A DNA stretch of 64,000 nt from Lysobacter changpingensis (GTDB lineage Bacteria; Pseudomonadota; Gammaproteobacteria; Xanthomonadales; Xanthomonadaceae), in the NCBI RefSeq assembly GCF_017308985.1, contig NZ_JADWPE010000003.1, positions 186,001-250,000 of the forward strand, written 5' to 3'. The notes below the pieces were generated by a model. The model was not told the DNA's origin and ran no database searches. It was given only the letters and a program-made list of their open reading frames with translations. A program made the translations under genes and the position numbers. How positions within the stretch are numbered: the stretch's first letter is position 1; each line of letters begins with the position of its first letter. Shown here in pieces: positions 16,418 to 26,883 of this stretch.

Positions 16418-19400
16418 CTACCGTTCCATGTAATGCAGGTGTGTGTTGCGATGGCTCTGGTGCATGCCGCCGCCCCAGAAGTGACGTTCGAAGTGATCCT
16501 CCAATCCGGTCCCGTCAGCCAGCCCAGTCGAAGCGCCGCCGAAGCTGCTCATCGCCTCCACCAGCGATTGCAGTTCGCGGCTTGGCGGTATCGGATCGTT
16601 CGCGACTGCCGGCTCCGCCCCAAGACCGCCGAGCACTTCCATTGCGTCCTTCCAGCTTGTGTTCGACGGCGTCGAAGATGCTGACGACATATCCGGCGAC
16701 TCGGCCGCGATGGTGGAGGTGATCGCCAACGGCGTTTTGCTCGCGAGCTGCGTCATCATCGGTGCCGCCGTCGAGGACAGCGGCGCCAGCAGCGAGCCAA
16801 ATTGCGAGGCGGGAATCGCGTTGCCTCCGGCGGGCTGCACGTAGGCGATCGCGTACTCGCCACCCAGGAAGTGCTTCGCCACGCGCACCTGAGTGGCCGC
16901 ATTGCCGTCCACGCGCACGATCAGGTCGTCGACATCGCGGTGGAAGGTGATGCGGCTGCGCGCCACGCTGTGCGCGCTGCTGTTGAAGTGCAACCAGTCC
17001 GTTCCACCGCCGGTGTTGTCGATCGTGTCGGCGCCGCCACCGTAGATGTACTTGTCGTTGCCGGCGCCGCCGAACATCTGGTCGTTGCCGTCCTCGCCCA
17101 CCAGTTGGTCCGCGCCGGCGCCGCCGACCAGGATGTCGTTGCCGGAGCCGTTGTGCGAACCATTGCCGCCCGACAGGTAATCGTCGCCATCGCCGCCGTC
17201 GAGCTTGTCGTCGCCGTTGAAGCCGAACACCGTGTCGTTGCCGCCGAGGCCCCTGATCAGGTCGCGGTCGTTCGTGCCGAGCAGCTGCTCGCCGGCCGCG
17301 GTGCCGGTGACGATCGACGGGTAGTCGTCGTCATCGCCGCCGCCCGGATCGCCACCGCCACCCACCAGCGCATTGATGGCCGCGGTATCCAGCATCGCGC
17401 CGCTGGCCGGTTGCACGAAGTCGATGGCGTTGTCGCCGCCGAGGAAATGGTTCGTGACCGTCACGGTCTGGCTGGCGTTGCCGCCGACGGTGATGACCAG
17501 GTCGTCGCCGGTCCGCGCGAACGTCAGCTGCGCGGCCGTGATGCCGTTGTTGAAGAACACGCCGTCGAAGCCGCCACCGGTGTTGTCGATGACATCCTGG
17601 CCGCCACCGTAGACGTAGTCGTCGTCCCCTGCTCCGCCCAGCAATGTGTCGTTGCCGTCTTCGCCGGCGAGGGTGTCGTTGCCGATGCCGCCTTCCAGGC
17701 GATCGTCCGCCGAACCCGAACCGCTTCCATTGCCACCGGACAGGTAATCGTCGCCGTCGCCCCCCTGCAGCGTGTCGTTGCCACCCAGGCCGAACAGCTG
17801 GTCCGCGCCGGCCATGCCCTTGATGAGGTCCTTGCCGCTGCCGCCGACAAGCTGTTCGCCGGCCGCCGTGCCCTCGATCACCTGGTCGAACCCGGTGCCG
17901 CCACCCGCGACGATCTGGTTGATCTGCGCCGTGGTGAGATAGAAGCCGCCGTCGGGCTGCACGTAATCGATCGCCGCGTCGCCGCCGAGGAAGTGGTTCA
18001 CCACGCGCACCGCCTGCGTCGCCGCATTGTCGACGCTGATCAGCAGGTCGTCGCCATCGCGGGAGAACGAGAGGTCCTCGGCCGTGATGCCATCGGTGAA
18101 GAACACACCATCGAAACCGCCACCGGTGTTGTCGACAATGTCGCTGCCCGAGGTCGCATCGACAACGTACTTGTCGTCGCCTGCACCGCCGATCAGCATG
18201 TCGTTGCCACCGGCGGCGACGATCGTGTCCGATCCGCCGAGGCCGTGGATGGCGTTGGCTGCCGCGTTGCCGGCGATGTAATTGTCGAGATCGTTGCCGG
18301 TGCCGCCGATGGCATCGCTGCCCATCAGGAACAGGTTCTCGATGTTCGCTGATAGCGCGTAGGTGGCGGTGGTCTGCACCTGGTCTGTACCGCCGCCCGA
18401 AGCCTCGACCACCACGTCGTCGGCATTGTCGGTGACGTAGACGTCGTTCCCGGCACCGCCTTCCAGATGATCAACGCCTTCGCTACCATCGAGGTAGTCG
18501 GCGCCATTGCCACCCATCAGCACGTCGCTGCCCGTGCCGCCGAACAGCGAATCGTCGCCGTCGAGGCCGTACAGGCTGTCATCACCGTCCAAACCGCCGA
18601 GCGTATTCGCGCCCGAGTTGCCGGTGATGATGTTGTCCAGCTCATTGCCGTTGCCGTTCCTGATGCCTTCGACGAGGATCAGGTTCTCGACGTTGCCGGA
18701 CAGCACGAGGTTGGTTTCATAACGGCGTTCGACCGTATCGGTGCCCTCGCCTTCGTTCTCGTAGATCCAGTCCTGGCTGGTGTCGTTGATGAAGTAATCA
18801 TTGCCGGTGCCGCCATGCATATCGTCGCCGCCGAGACCACCGTCGAGGCGGTTGTTGCCGGCGTTGCCGGTCAGGACGTTGTTGCCGTCGTTACCGATTG
18901 CGTCGATGTCGGCACTGCCCAGCAAGCTCAGGTTTTCGATGGTCGCGTCCAGCGCGTAACTGATGCTCGACTCGACCGTGTCGGTGCCTTCGCTCGCATT
19001 CTCGATTACCACGTCGCCTGCGTTGTCGACCACATAGACGTCATCGCCTGCACGGCCGACCATGCGGTCGGCGCCGGCAGCGCCATCAAGACGGTTGGAG
19101 GAGGAATTGCCCGTGATCACATTGGCGCCGGCGTTGCCCGTGCCGCTGTAGGCACCATAAGCCTCGTCGAGCATCAACGATTCGACCTGCCCAGAGAGCG
19201 TGTAATCACTGCGGGCTATCACGGTGTCGTTTCCTCCTCCTGCGAGTTCGATCACCACGTCATCCGGGCGATCAATGATGTAGGTGTCGTCACCGGTGTC
19301 GCCTTCAAGACGGTCGGCGCCGTCGCCGCCGTCGAGCGTGTCGTTGCCTGCGCCGCCGCGAAGCTCATCCTGTCCGTCCTGGCCTTCGAGCAGATCGTCG

Positions 19401-22400
19401 CCATCGAGGCCATCCAGGCGATTGCTTGCCTGGTTGCCAAGGAGGTGGTTGCCTTCCGCATTGCCGGTGCCGTCGATGTTGCCGGCCCCGGTGAGTTCCA
19501 GTGACTCGACATTGCCCACGATCGCGTAGCTGACCGAACTGCGGATGATGTCCGAGCCGCCCTCGGCGTTCTCCCCCACCACGTCGCCGATGTCGTCCAC
19601 GACATAAATGTCGTCGCCATCACTGCCCGTGAGCTGGTCGGCTCCAGCGCCACCGTTCAATGTGTCATTGCCGACGCCACCAGCGAGAACGTCCGCACCT
19701 TCGCCGCCTAGGAGGATGTCGGCACCGTCACCGCCGTCCAGCTGATCCTCGCCGATGCCGCCGTCCAACTCGTCGTTGCCGCCAGCTCCCAGCAGCACGT
19801 CATTGCCAGCCTGCCCCAACAGGATGTCGTTATCGGCTTCGCCGTACAGGTGATCGACGCCGTCGCCGCCCTCCAGGCGATCTCTGCCCACGCCGCCGAA
19901 CATCATGTCGTCGCCAGCCTGACCGAACAGATGGTCGTTGCCGGCATCGCCCCGGAGCTGGTCGTTGTCGGCGCCGCCTTCCAGGCGGTCATCGCCTTCA
20001 CCGCCACCCAGTTGGTCGTCGCCTGCATCGCCGAATATCTGATCGGCGCCGTCTCCACCGGACACGATGTCGGCGCCGCCGTCGGCGTGGATCACATCGC
20101 CGCCACCCAACCCGGAAATAGTATTGGCCGCGTCGTTGCCGTAGATCACGTCATCCGCGTCACCGGCCTTCATCACTTCGAGGTCGAGCGCGGCGGCGTC
20201 CAGCGAAACGAGGACACCATCGCCAAAATCGACGACCAGCCCGCGTCTCGCCACACCCGTCGCCGGATCGAACCAGCCTGCGAACGTCAGCTGGTCGCCC
20301 GGGCGCCCGCGGAAGTACAGCACCAGATTCTCGCCATCGCGACGGAAGTAGGCGTCGGATGGCGCGCCACCCGACAGGACCAGGGTGCTGGTGCCGCTCT
20401 CGTCGGTGATTGTGTCACTCCCGTCGCCGGCCGAGTACCGGTAGGTGTCGTCACCGTCGCCGCCCTGCAGAATGTCGTTTTCGACTCCACCGCCTAGGTC
20501 ATCCTGACCGCCACCGCCGTAGAGGTTATCCACGCCAGATCCGCCCGCGAGCACATCGTCGCCGTCACCGCCTTGCAGCGTGTCCTGCCCATCGCCGCCG
20601 TGCAGCGTGTCCGCGCCGCCGAAGCCCTCCAGCACATCGTTTCCAGCCTCACCGGTCAACAGGTCGTCACTGTCGTAACCACGCAGGGTGTCGTCGCCGG
20701 CGCCGCCATTAAGCACCAACGCCTTGAGTTGCGCGAGCGACCACGTCGTGCCGTCCGCGAAGCGAACCTCGTCGATAGCGTACCCGCCGTCATCCTCGAA
20801 GAAGCGCAGGATCGTGACTTTGTCATCGCTGTCGTGGAGCTTCAGGATCAGATCGTTGCCTTGGCGTACCCCCTCGACATCGTCGGGCGCGATTCCGCCC
20901 AGGAACTCCAGGACATCGCTTCCGGTACCGCCGTCGTAGTTGTCGATCGTGTCCCGCCCGTCGCCACGACCGAACACGTATACGTCGGAATGCATGCCGC
21001 CAATCAGCTGGTCGTCGCCCGCGCCGCCGGTGAGCCGGTCGTGCCCCATCCCGCCGTCCAGGCGGTCGTTGCCGACGTCGCCCGCCAACACGTCGTTGCC
21101 ATCCATGCCGGAGATGGTGTCGTTGCCTGTGTCGCCAGCGATCGTTTCGTCGTTGTCGAAGCCGACGATCACGTCATCGCCCGGCGTCGAAGCCACGATC
21201 GCCGCCTTGATGTCCGCAATGGTCCACACGGTGCCATCATCGAACGCGATCGATGTCACTGGCGACAGGTTCGGAAAGTAGTCGCCGTCAATAGTGGGAT
21301 CGTACTGAAGGAAGAAGTTGTCGATGACGACCGAGGCGTTTCCGTAGAAAACCTTCAGCGCGAGTCCGGAGACCTCGAAACGCACTTCCGACGGCGCCAC
21401 GCCTCCGGTGATCTCAAGCCTGCCGCCGATGGTTGTCCCCACCGGTATCGATGCGCCGAGTGAGACGATGTAGTCGTTGCCCGTATCCGGTCCGACGACG
21501 TACGTGTTGAATCCGTCGCCGCCTGAAAGGTAGTCGTTCTCCGTGCCGCCCTCGAGCCTGTCGTTTCCGGCGCCTCCGTAAAGGTAGTCGATGCCCGCGC
21601 CGCCTCGCAGAGTGTCGGCATCCTCTTCGCCATACAGCCGGTCCCCACCTGCGCCGCCATCCAGCTTGTCGTCTCCGAGTCCACCCCAGATGTGATCGTC
21701 GCCTGCACCGCCGTCCAGATCGTCCAGTCCCTCGTGGCCGGCCATCTGGTCGTTGCCATCACCGCCCGAGGCGTCGTCGTTGCCACCGCCGCCACTCAGA
21801 ATGTCGTCACCGCCACCGCCATCCAGCCTGTCGTTGCCCTCTTCGCCGTACAAGTTGTCGATGCCGACGCCACCGGAGAGCACGTCATTGCCTGTTCCTC
21901 CACTCAGGTTGTCGTCGCCATCACCGCCGACGAGCTGGTCGTCGCCTGCCTGCCCGAACAACTTGTCGTTCTCGGTTCCACCATCCAGCAGGTCGTTGCC
22001 GCCGCCGCCCTGAAGCTCATCGGCTCCGGCTCCGCCGAACAGCTGATCGTTTCCGTGAAACTCCTCAGCCACCTGGGAGCCGTCGCCGACCAGCAGGTCG
22101 TCACCACTGCCACCCCACAGCGAGTCGCCACTGCCCTGACCAAACAACGTGTCGTTGCCCTCGCCACCCTTCAGCGAGTCCTTGCCGTGTTTGCTGCCAT
22201 CCAGGTTAACCGCGTCGCCTTGAAGCTCGTCAGCGCCATCACCGCCGTCAAGGTCGTCATCCCCGCCACCGCCGAACATGAGGTCGTCGCCGGCGTTGCC
22301 CTCGATGTGATCGTTTCCGTGCCGGACGCTGGCAAAGCCATTATCGCCCCAGATGGTGTCGTTGTCGGCGCCGCCCAGGATGTGGTCATTGCCGTCGTCG

Positions 22401-24586
22401 CCCGCGATCTTGTCAGCGCCAGTTCCGCCATCGATGTAGTCCTGGTCGGCATCATCCTCGTCCGTGGCGACGTCGCCCTGTCCTCGACCGGCCAATTCGT
22501 CGTCGCCGTCTCCACCGTTGATGATGTCGTTGCCGCCGCCGCCGCCAACGCGATCATTGCCTGCGCCGGCGTCAATCACATCGTCGCCATGTTTCACAGC
22601 GGCGCTGGAAACCAGGGCCGTCAGGTGGACATGGGGAATCGAGTCGAGCGCCAAGTCACCCTGGATCAGGTCGTCGCCTTCTCCGCCGTTGATCAGGTCA
22701 CCATCGTGTCCGCCGTTGATAAAATCGTTGCCGTCGCCGCCCAGGATTATGTCCGTGCCTTCGCCGGCATGAATGCGGTCGTGGCCGTGGCCGGCGTCGA
22801 TGTAGTCGTCGCCACTCCTGAACAGATTGGGGTCAAGGTCGCCTCCGCCGGCCGGCGCAACGATCACATAGCCCGAGTCCAGAGTGGCATCGCCTGTCGC
22901 GGCGCTGCCGTCATTGGTCTTGACGTACCAGCCGGCGCCCTTGGCAACCACCGAGGCACCCAGTCTCGCAATCTCCTCGTTGATCCGATCCAGTTCAGTC
23001 TTGCCGTTCTCGTCCCGTGAGTCGTCGCTGTTGTCCCAGGCGCGCAGATTCTGGAGCTCGGATCCGTCGAGGATCAGATCATTGCCGTACCCGCCGATGA
23101 GGCGGTCGCTGCCGCTCCCGCCGAACAGCAGGTCGTTGCCGAGGCCGCCGTCGAGTTCGTCATCGCCGGCGCCGCCCTCCATGCCGTCATGGCCGTCGAG
23201 CGAGGTGAGCGTGTCGTTCCCATCATTCGTGCCGACCGCACCGAACACGTCATCGCCAATGGTCAGCGGCGCCCCATTCGGCGGATGCGTCTCGTCGAAC
23301 CCCGGAAGCGTTATACCCAGATCGCCGTTCTGCCAGTTCTTGACGACGATGCGACCGCCGGCCTTGCCGTCGCCGAGGCGACGGATGATCACGAGGGATT
23401 GGCTTTCGCCGGTACCGACCACGGCCAAGCGGAATGCGCCATTCGCCGTCTCCCAGGCACCGAGTGATGCATGGCGGATGTTGTCGAAGCCAACTCCAGT
23501 GCCAGAGATCTCAAGGCTGTTGAACGTGATTCTGCCGAGGCCGTCCGAATCGACAATGACGTCTTCGGAGTCTGACGACGCAAGATCATCAGTTTCGAAC
23601 GCATAGGTATCGAAGCCATCACCACCGTCGAGTATGTCATTGCCGTGCCCGCCTTCAAGCGTATCGGCGTCCTCACCGCCCAGCAGCGTGTCGTTGCCGG
23701 CTTCACCATGGATCGAATCGTCGCCTGCTCCGCCACTGACGTAGTCGGAGCCGCCACCTGCTCTGACGATGTCGTCACCACCGAGAGAAACTATGGCGTC
23801 AGCGCTATCAAGTCCCACAAGTGAATCGCCGTCGCCATTCCCGTACTGCAAGCGATAGCCCAGATTCGGCAGGCGGACTGAACCTCCTTCGCTCAGCACG
23901 CGCGCAATTCGAGCCGAGAGCAGCTCATCTTCCGGCGTACCGAAAACACCATCAAAAACCTTCTCGGCAGCATCGCCAGCCAAAACGCCGGCCAACCCAC
24001 CTATAGTCGCAACCATAAGAACCATTACGGTCGCTGGCAATGCTGCCCCAGCGAGGACAATTGTTGCCAGGGCCGCTGCCGCCTCGCCAACAAAATAGCC
24101 TACGACCACACCGCTCACCTTGCCCCAGTCCCGGGTCGCAATGGCCATGGTCAAGTCGGCCACGGTCAGGGCCTTGTCCAGGAAGGGAAGGACCTTGCGC
24201 CCCGTTGCCCCCTCTCCAAAGAAGCCAATGTTCGCGTCAATCTTGGAGTTCAATTCAGCAACAAATGACTCCACTTTTACATGAGCATCAATCGCAGCGC
24301 TTTGGTAGAAATCAACCTTTGATTGGAACACTTCAACCCACTTCAAACAGAACGCTCGGTAAGCCGGCGAACCATTGGATGAGGCGCGTTCTGCAAAGTA
24401 CTTTGCTACCTCTAGATTCTCCTTGGCACTGTCGAGCAGACGGGCAGCCGCTGCTTCGTAATTGAGATTCCCGAATCGGTCCGTCAACTCCTCCGGACTC
24501 TTCTGAAGGTTTGCAAGGAATGAGGCCGTGAACATTGCCCCTTGTTCCTGCAACTTTGCTTGCTCTTCCTCACTGATTCCGTTCAT
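16418..24586 (-). CDS. giant RTX calcium-binding exoprotein (2722 aa)
   Basis: The first 230 residues are non-repetitive: charged helices, then a hydrophobic segment (about 155-205, GYFVGEAAAALATIVLAGAA). From about 265 onward, dozens of nonapeptides of the GGxGxDxLx type form calcium-binding parallel beta-rolls. Interleaved are three haemolysin-type calcium-binding-related segments (about 1050-1135, 1210-1295, 1400-1465), a run of repeats with Y-x-V-D..GD.V.E pattern (about 1630-2060) and three near-identical C-terminal modules ending in HFLGG..AI.YVQP (about 2145, 2335 and 2515). The C-terminus is His-rich (HFWGGGMHQSHRNTHLHY). Upstream HlyD/HlyB genes on the same strand identify it as the type I secretion substrate. 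No lipase, protease or acyltransferase module is recognised, so adhesin, S-layer-like or matrix protein is as likely as toxin. Confidence 0.9.
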   Translation of the reverse strand: MNGISEEEQAKLQEQGAMFTASFLANLQKSPEELTDRFGNLNYEAAAARLLDSAKENLEVAKYFAERASSNGSPAYRAFCLKWVEVFQSKVDFYQSAAIDAHVKVESFVAELNSKIDANIGFFGEGATGRKVLPFLDKALTVADLTMAIATRDWGKVSGVVVGYFVGEAAAALATIVLAGAALPATVMVLMVATIGGLAGVLAGDAAEKVFDGVFGTPEDELLSARIARVLSEGGSVRLPNLGYRLQYGNGDGDSLVGLDSADAIVSLGGDDIVRAGGGSDYVSGGAGDDSIHGEAGNDTLLGGEDADTLEGGHGNDILDGGDGFDTYAFETDDLASSDSEDVIVDSDGLGRITFNSLEISGTGVGFDNIRHASLGAWETANGAFRLAVVGTGESQSLVIIRRLGDGKAGGRIVVKNWQNGDLGITLPGFDETHPPNGAPLTIGDDVFGAVGTNDGNDTLTSLDGHDGMEGGAGDDELDGGLGNDLLFGGSGSDRLIGGYGNDLILDGSELQNLRAWDNSDDSRDENGKTELDRINEEIARLGASVVAKGAGWYVKTNDGSAATGDATLDSGYVIVAPAGGGDLDPNLFRSGDDYIDAGHGHDRIHAGEGTDIILGGDGNDFINGGHDGDLINGGEGDDLIQGDLALDSIPHVHLTALVSSAAVKHGDDVIDAGAGNDRVGGGGGNDIINGGDGDDELAGRGQGDVATDEDDADQDYIDGGTGADKIAGDDGNDHILGGADNDTIWGDNGFASVRHGNDHIEGNAGDDLMFGGGGDDDLDGGDGADELQGDAVNLDGSKHGKDSLKGGEGNDTLFGQGSGDSLWGGSGDDLLVGDGSQVAEEFHGNDQLFGGAGADELQGGGGNDLLDGGTENDKLFGQAGDDQLVGGDGDDNLSGGTGNDVLSGGVGIDNLYGEEGNDRLDGGGGDDILSGGGGNDDASGGDGNDQMAGHEGLDDLDGGAGDDHIWGGLGDDKLDGGAGGDRLYGEEDADTLRGGAGIDYLYGGAGNDRLEGGTENDYLSGGDGFNTYVVGPDTGNDYIVSLGASIPVGTTIGGRLEITGGVAPSEVRFEVSGLALKVFYGNASVVIDNFFLQYDPTIDGDYFPNLSPVTSIAFDDGTVWTIADIKAAIVASTPGDDVIVGFDNDETIAGDTGNDTISGMDGNDVLAGDVGNDRLDGGMGHDRLTGGAGDDQLIGGMHSDVYVFGRGDGRDTIDNYDGGTGSDVLEFLGGIAPDDVEGVRQGNDLILKLHDSDDKVTILRFFEDDGGYAIDEVRFADGTTWSLAQLKALVLNGGAGDDTLRGYDSDDLLTGEAGNDVLEGFGGADTLHGGDGQDTLQGGDGDDVLAGGSGVDNLYGGGGQDDLGGGVENDILQGGDGDDTYRYSAGDGSDTITDESGTSTLVLSGGAPSDAYFRRDGENLVLYFRGRPGDQLTFAGWFDPATGVARRGLVVDFGDGVLVSLDAAALDLEVMKAGDADDVIYGNDAANTISGLGGGDVIHADGGADIVSGGDGADQIFGDAGDDQLGGGEGDDRLEGGADNDQLRGDAGNDHLFGQAGDDMMFGGVGRDRLEGGDGVDHLYGEADNDILLGQAGNDVLLGAGGNDELDGGIGEDQLDGGDGADILLGGEGADVLAGGVGNDTLNGGAGADQLTGSDGDDIYVVDDIGDVVGENAEGGSDIIRSSVSYAIVGNVESLELTGAGNIDGTGNAEGNHLLGNQASNRLDGLDGDDLLEGQDGQDELRGGAGNDTLDGGDGADRLEGDTGDDTYIIDRPDDVVIELAGGGNDTVIARSDYTLSGQVESLMLDEAYGAYSGTGNAGANVITGNSSSNRLDGAAGADRMVGRAGDDVYVVDNAGDVVIENASEGTDTVESSISYALDATIENLSLLGSADIDAIGNDGNNVLTGNAGNNRLDGGLGGDDMHGGTGNDYFINDTSQDWIYENEGEGTDTVERRYETNLVLSGNVENLILVEGIRNGNGNELDNIITGNSGANTLGGLDGDDSLYGLDGDDSLFGGTGSDVLMGGNGADYLDGSEGVDHLEGGAGNDVYVTDNADDVVVEASGGGTDQVQTTATYALSANIENLFLMGSDAIGGTGNDLDNYIAGNAAANAIHGLGGSDTIVAAGGNDMLIGGAGDDKYVVDATSGSDIVDNTGGGFDGVFFTDGITAEDLSFSRDGDDLLISVDNAATQAVRVVNHFLGGDAAIDYVQPDGGFYLTTAQINQIVAGGGTGFDQVIEGTAAGEQLVGGSGKDLIKGMAGADQLFGLGGNDTLQGGDGDDYLSGGNGSGSGSADDRLEGGIGNDTLAGEDGNDTLLGGAGDDDYVYGGGQDVIDNTGGGFDGVFFNNGITAAQLTFARTGDDLVITVGGNASQTVTVTNHFLGGDNAIDFVQPASGAMLDTAAINALVGGGGDPGGGDDDDYPSIVTGTAAGEQLLGTNDRDLIRGLGGNDTVFGFNGDDKLDGGDGDDYLSGGNGSHNGSGNDILVGGAGADQLVGEDGNDQMFGGAGNDKYIYGGGADTIDNTGGGTDWLHFNSSAHSVARSRITFHRDVDDLIVRVDGNAATQVRVAKHFLGGEYAIAYVQPAGGNAIPASQFGSLLAPLSSTAAPMMTQLASKTPLAITSTIAAESPDMSSASSTPSNTSWKDAMEVLGGLGAEPAVANDPIPPSRELQSLVEAMSSFGGASTGLADGTGLEDHFERHFWGGGMHQSHRNTHLHYMER
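16820..23800. repeat. RTX coding repeat array
   Basis: Near-continuous 27-base-periodic coding repeats (GGNGGNGA-rich on the minus strand) that encode the nonapeptides. The repeat makes long open frames on the opposite strand, which are shadows, and could promote slippage, recombination and assembly error. Confidence 0.85.
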
Positions 24587-24604
24587 GGGCTAGTCTCCGT
24601 TCGG

Positions 24605-25123
24605 TCAATGGCGATGCGAGTGATTGAACAGCCACCAGGCATATCTTGCTGACAGCATCAACAGCAACGACATGCACGTGAATATGATTCCATACATCAG
24701 ACCGAGCCAAATCTTCGAGGTCGATGCCAGGAGGACAAACAATCTGATCCTCGTGCCGCGATAGTCACCGTCGGGTGGTAGAAGGAAGGCGAACCACGCC
24801 AACAAGATCAAAGCCCCTAGAAAGAATGCCAAGGACCCCAATAGTCTTCCAGTTCCCATATGCGTGCCTTCGCTTCCGGGATAGCAATAGGTGAGGCATG
24901 CCGCGGTAACCGGGAGCAATGCGTACATAACCAGGAAGTACCCAGGCACTCCGCCACCGCCTACGTCCCCGTTGGCTGTAAGAGTGGCAACAGTCGGAAT
25001 GGACGCGATCAGCCCATCGCACCACAACCTTGGAATCGCCGGCGTGAGTAGTGCTGCGAGCATGCTTATTGCCACGTAACCAAACACAATGACTTGAATC
25101 TGCTTAGAGCTTCTGTGAACCAT
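24605..25123 (-). CDS. four-helix inner-membrane protein of the RTX locus
   Basis: 172 residues from ATG 25123, which has GGAG about eight bases upstream; the longer open frame to 25396 has no such site and a different character. Four hydrophobic helices are visible (IQVIVFGYVAISMLAALL, GYFLVMYALLPVTAACLTY, LLGSLAFFLGALILLAWFAFLL, WLGLMYGIIFTCMSLLLML). It lies between the secretion genes and the RTX gene, 18 bases before the latter, so it is almost certainly co-transcribed with it. No family was recognised. An accessory of export, or protection against the N-terminal hydrophobic part of the RTX protein, are possible but untested ideas. Confidence 0.65.
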   Translation of the reverse strand: MVHRSSKQIQVIVFGYVAISMLAALLTPAIPRLWCDGLIASIPTVATLTANGDVGGGGVPGYFLVMYALLPVTAACLTYCYPGSEGTHMGTGRLLGSLAFFLGALILLAWFAFLLPPDGDYRGTRIRLFVLLASTSKIWLGLMYGIIFTCMSLLLMLSARYAWWLFNHSHRH

Positions 25124-25461
25124 TGAGGGCTCCAGTAGGCATGTTGCCTTGAGTTTCGCCGCTGACCAACCTTGTGTATCGAGGACCGAAACCGCGGATA
25201 AAATGGCACTTCTCATGGATGGACGCGTGTTCGTGAGATCGTCGTCGGCCATGACGTTGACCGTTAGCGCACCCCCAAACGTGGCAACTGGGGAGCTCAG
25301 CACCGGGAAGGGCCTCGGAGAGGCCAAACTTCTGATCCCAGCCAAGCTGGAGATTGATGGATGACGCGAGTTCGCCGCATCCCATCGGTACGACAAGGGA
25401 TAGGCTCTCGGCCAGGCCGACCGTCGTCATAGGCCAGCGATCCCTTGAGATTGGCACCTTC
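25124..25461 (-). other. gap with two overlapping open frames, possibly a frameshifted small gene
   Basis: Between hlyD and the membrane-protein gene, two minus-strand frames stay open. One starts with a GTG at 25472 (PMTTVGLAESLSLVVP) and the other runs from 25396 into the membrane gene. Neither resembles a known family. They could be halves of one short gene joined near 25360, or chance openness. Confidence 0.35.
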
Positions 25462-26883
25462 CTACCTTTCACGCAGCGCTTCTCCGCCTCTCTGCCGTAG
25501 GGGACCGAACAAGTAGTCGATGACTCGCCGTCTGCCCGTCCTTATCTCCACACTCAACGCCATGCCGGGAGTCAGTCCCACATCGACGCCGTCTATGTTC
25601 AGCGCCGCTGCCGACAGCACAACCCGTGCGGGAAACACGAGCCCGAGTTGCTCGTCCTGCGCCGCGTCATGCGACACGCTTGCAACGGTGCCCGTCAGGT
25701 ACCCGTAGCGCGTGTACGGGAAGCTCTCGACCTTCACCGTCACCGGCTGCCCGGCGCGCACGAAACCGATGTCCTTGTTGAGCACCGTTGCTTCAACCTC
25801 CAGCGTTTCCCCGTTCGGCACGACGACGAGCAAGGGCTGCGCCGGCGTCACCACGCCGCCCACCGTATGCACCGCTAGTTGCTGCACGGTGCCGTTGACG
25901 GGTGCGCGCAGGGTCATCAGCTTGTCGCGCTGCCCGGTCCTGGCGACTTCCGGGGTCAACTGCGCGACCTGCGCGGTGGCCTCGCGCAGTTGATCCAGGG
26001 TCTGCTGGCGCGTGTCGGTGATGAGCACGCGCAGTTCTTCTTCCGCCGCGCTGAGGGCGGACCGTATCTCCTGCACGCGATTGCGCTGCGTGGCGAGGTC
26101 GCGTTCGGCGGCGATCCGCTCCTGCTCGCGCAGCAGGTACTCGTGGCGCCCAACGTATTTGCCTTCGACCAGCTTGCCGTAGTCCTCCGCACGCGCCGTC
26201 GAGATGCGCGCCGATTCGGCCAGAGGTGCAATGGTCGCTTCGGTCGTGCGCAGTTCGGCACGGCGTTGCGCGATGCTCGCCTGCAGGGCGTGGCGCCTGG
26301 CCTGGTAGGTATCGAACTGGCTGCGCACCAGGGTCTGTTCGGCGGTGAGACGCTCCTGTGGGAGATCCTTCGCCGCCGACAGGACGGGCGGCCGATTGCT
26401 GTCGAGCGATTCCGCCAGCGCATCCAGCCGAAGCGCGGCAAGGCGCGCGTTCACCAGTGCTTCGTCCGCTTGTGCGTACGCCGCGCCGGTCGCGGTTGCG
26501 TCCAGTTCGATGAGCAGCTCACCCCGCTTCACGACCTGTCCGTCGCGCACCAGGATGCGTCGAACGACGCCCGTCTCGGCGGGTTGCACGACCTTGCTGC
26601 GCGAATCGACCACAGTCCTGCCCGGTGCCACCGCGACGATGTCGAGCTGGCCCAGGATCGCCCACAGCAACGCCACGCAGAAGAACGCGATGATGATGCG
26701 CATGGTCCAGCGCGCCGTCGGCGACACCGGCGTCTCGGTGAGCTCCAGATGCGCCGGCAGGAATGCGCGTTCGTCCGCGCTGCGCTGCGGCGGATCGAGC
26801 TGGCCGCGAATGGCCCACACTGAGCGGAAGATCGCCACGTAGCGCGCGATGAAGTCGCGTAGCCCCAGCAGGACGTGCTTCAT
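25462..26883 (-). CDS. hlyD: HlyD-family type I secretion membrane-fusion protein
   Basis: 473 residues. A cytoplasmic N-terminus, one membrane helix (about 62-80, [19 protein letters not shown]), a lipoyl-like half ([24 protein letters not shown]), a long periplasmic alpha-helical hairpin (about 130-330, rich in Arg/Glu/Ala) and a beta-barrel C-terminus with [11 protein letters not shown]. This is the HlyD adaptor layout linking the inner-membrane ABC exporter to a TolC-like channel. It overlaps hlyB by four bases (ATGA at 26880-26883), so the two are translationally coupled. No TolC homologue is in the window, so a chromosomal one elsewhere must serve. Confidence 0.92.
   Translation of the reverse strand: MKHVLLGLRDFIARYVAIFRSVWAIRGQLDPPQRSADERAFLPAHLELTETPVSPTARWTMRIIIAFFCVALLWAILGQLDIVAVAPGRTVVDSRSKVVQPAETGVVRRILVRDGQVVKRGELLIELDATATGAAYAQADEALVNARLAALRLDALAESLDSNRPPVLSAAKDLPQERLTAEQTLVRSQFDTYQARRHALQASIAQRRAELRTTEATIAPLAESARISTARAEDYGKLVEGKYVGRHEYLLREQERIAAERDLATQRNRVQEIRSALSAAEEELRVLITDTRQQTLDQLREATAQVAQLTPEVARTGQRDKLMTLRAPVNGTVQQLAVHTVGGVVTPAQPLLVVVPNGETLEVEATVLNKDIGFVRAGQPVTVKVESFPYTRYGYLTGTVASVSHDAAQDEQLGLVFPARVVLSAAALNIDGVDVGLTPGMALSVEIRTGRRRVIDYLFGPLRQRGGEALRER

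Noticed and set aside
16802-23020. Several long plus-strand frames across the RTX gene
   Set aside because: They are the antisense readings of the GGxGxDxxx repeat and share its periodicity; no start signals or families.
16820-23800. Regular short repeats resembling a CRISPR array
   Set aside because: The period is 27 bases with no unique spacers; it is the coding repeat for RTX nonapeptides in a continuous reading frame.
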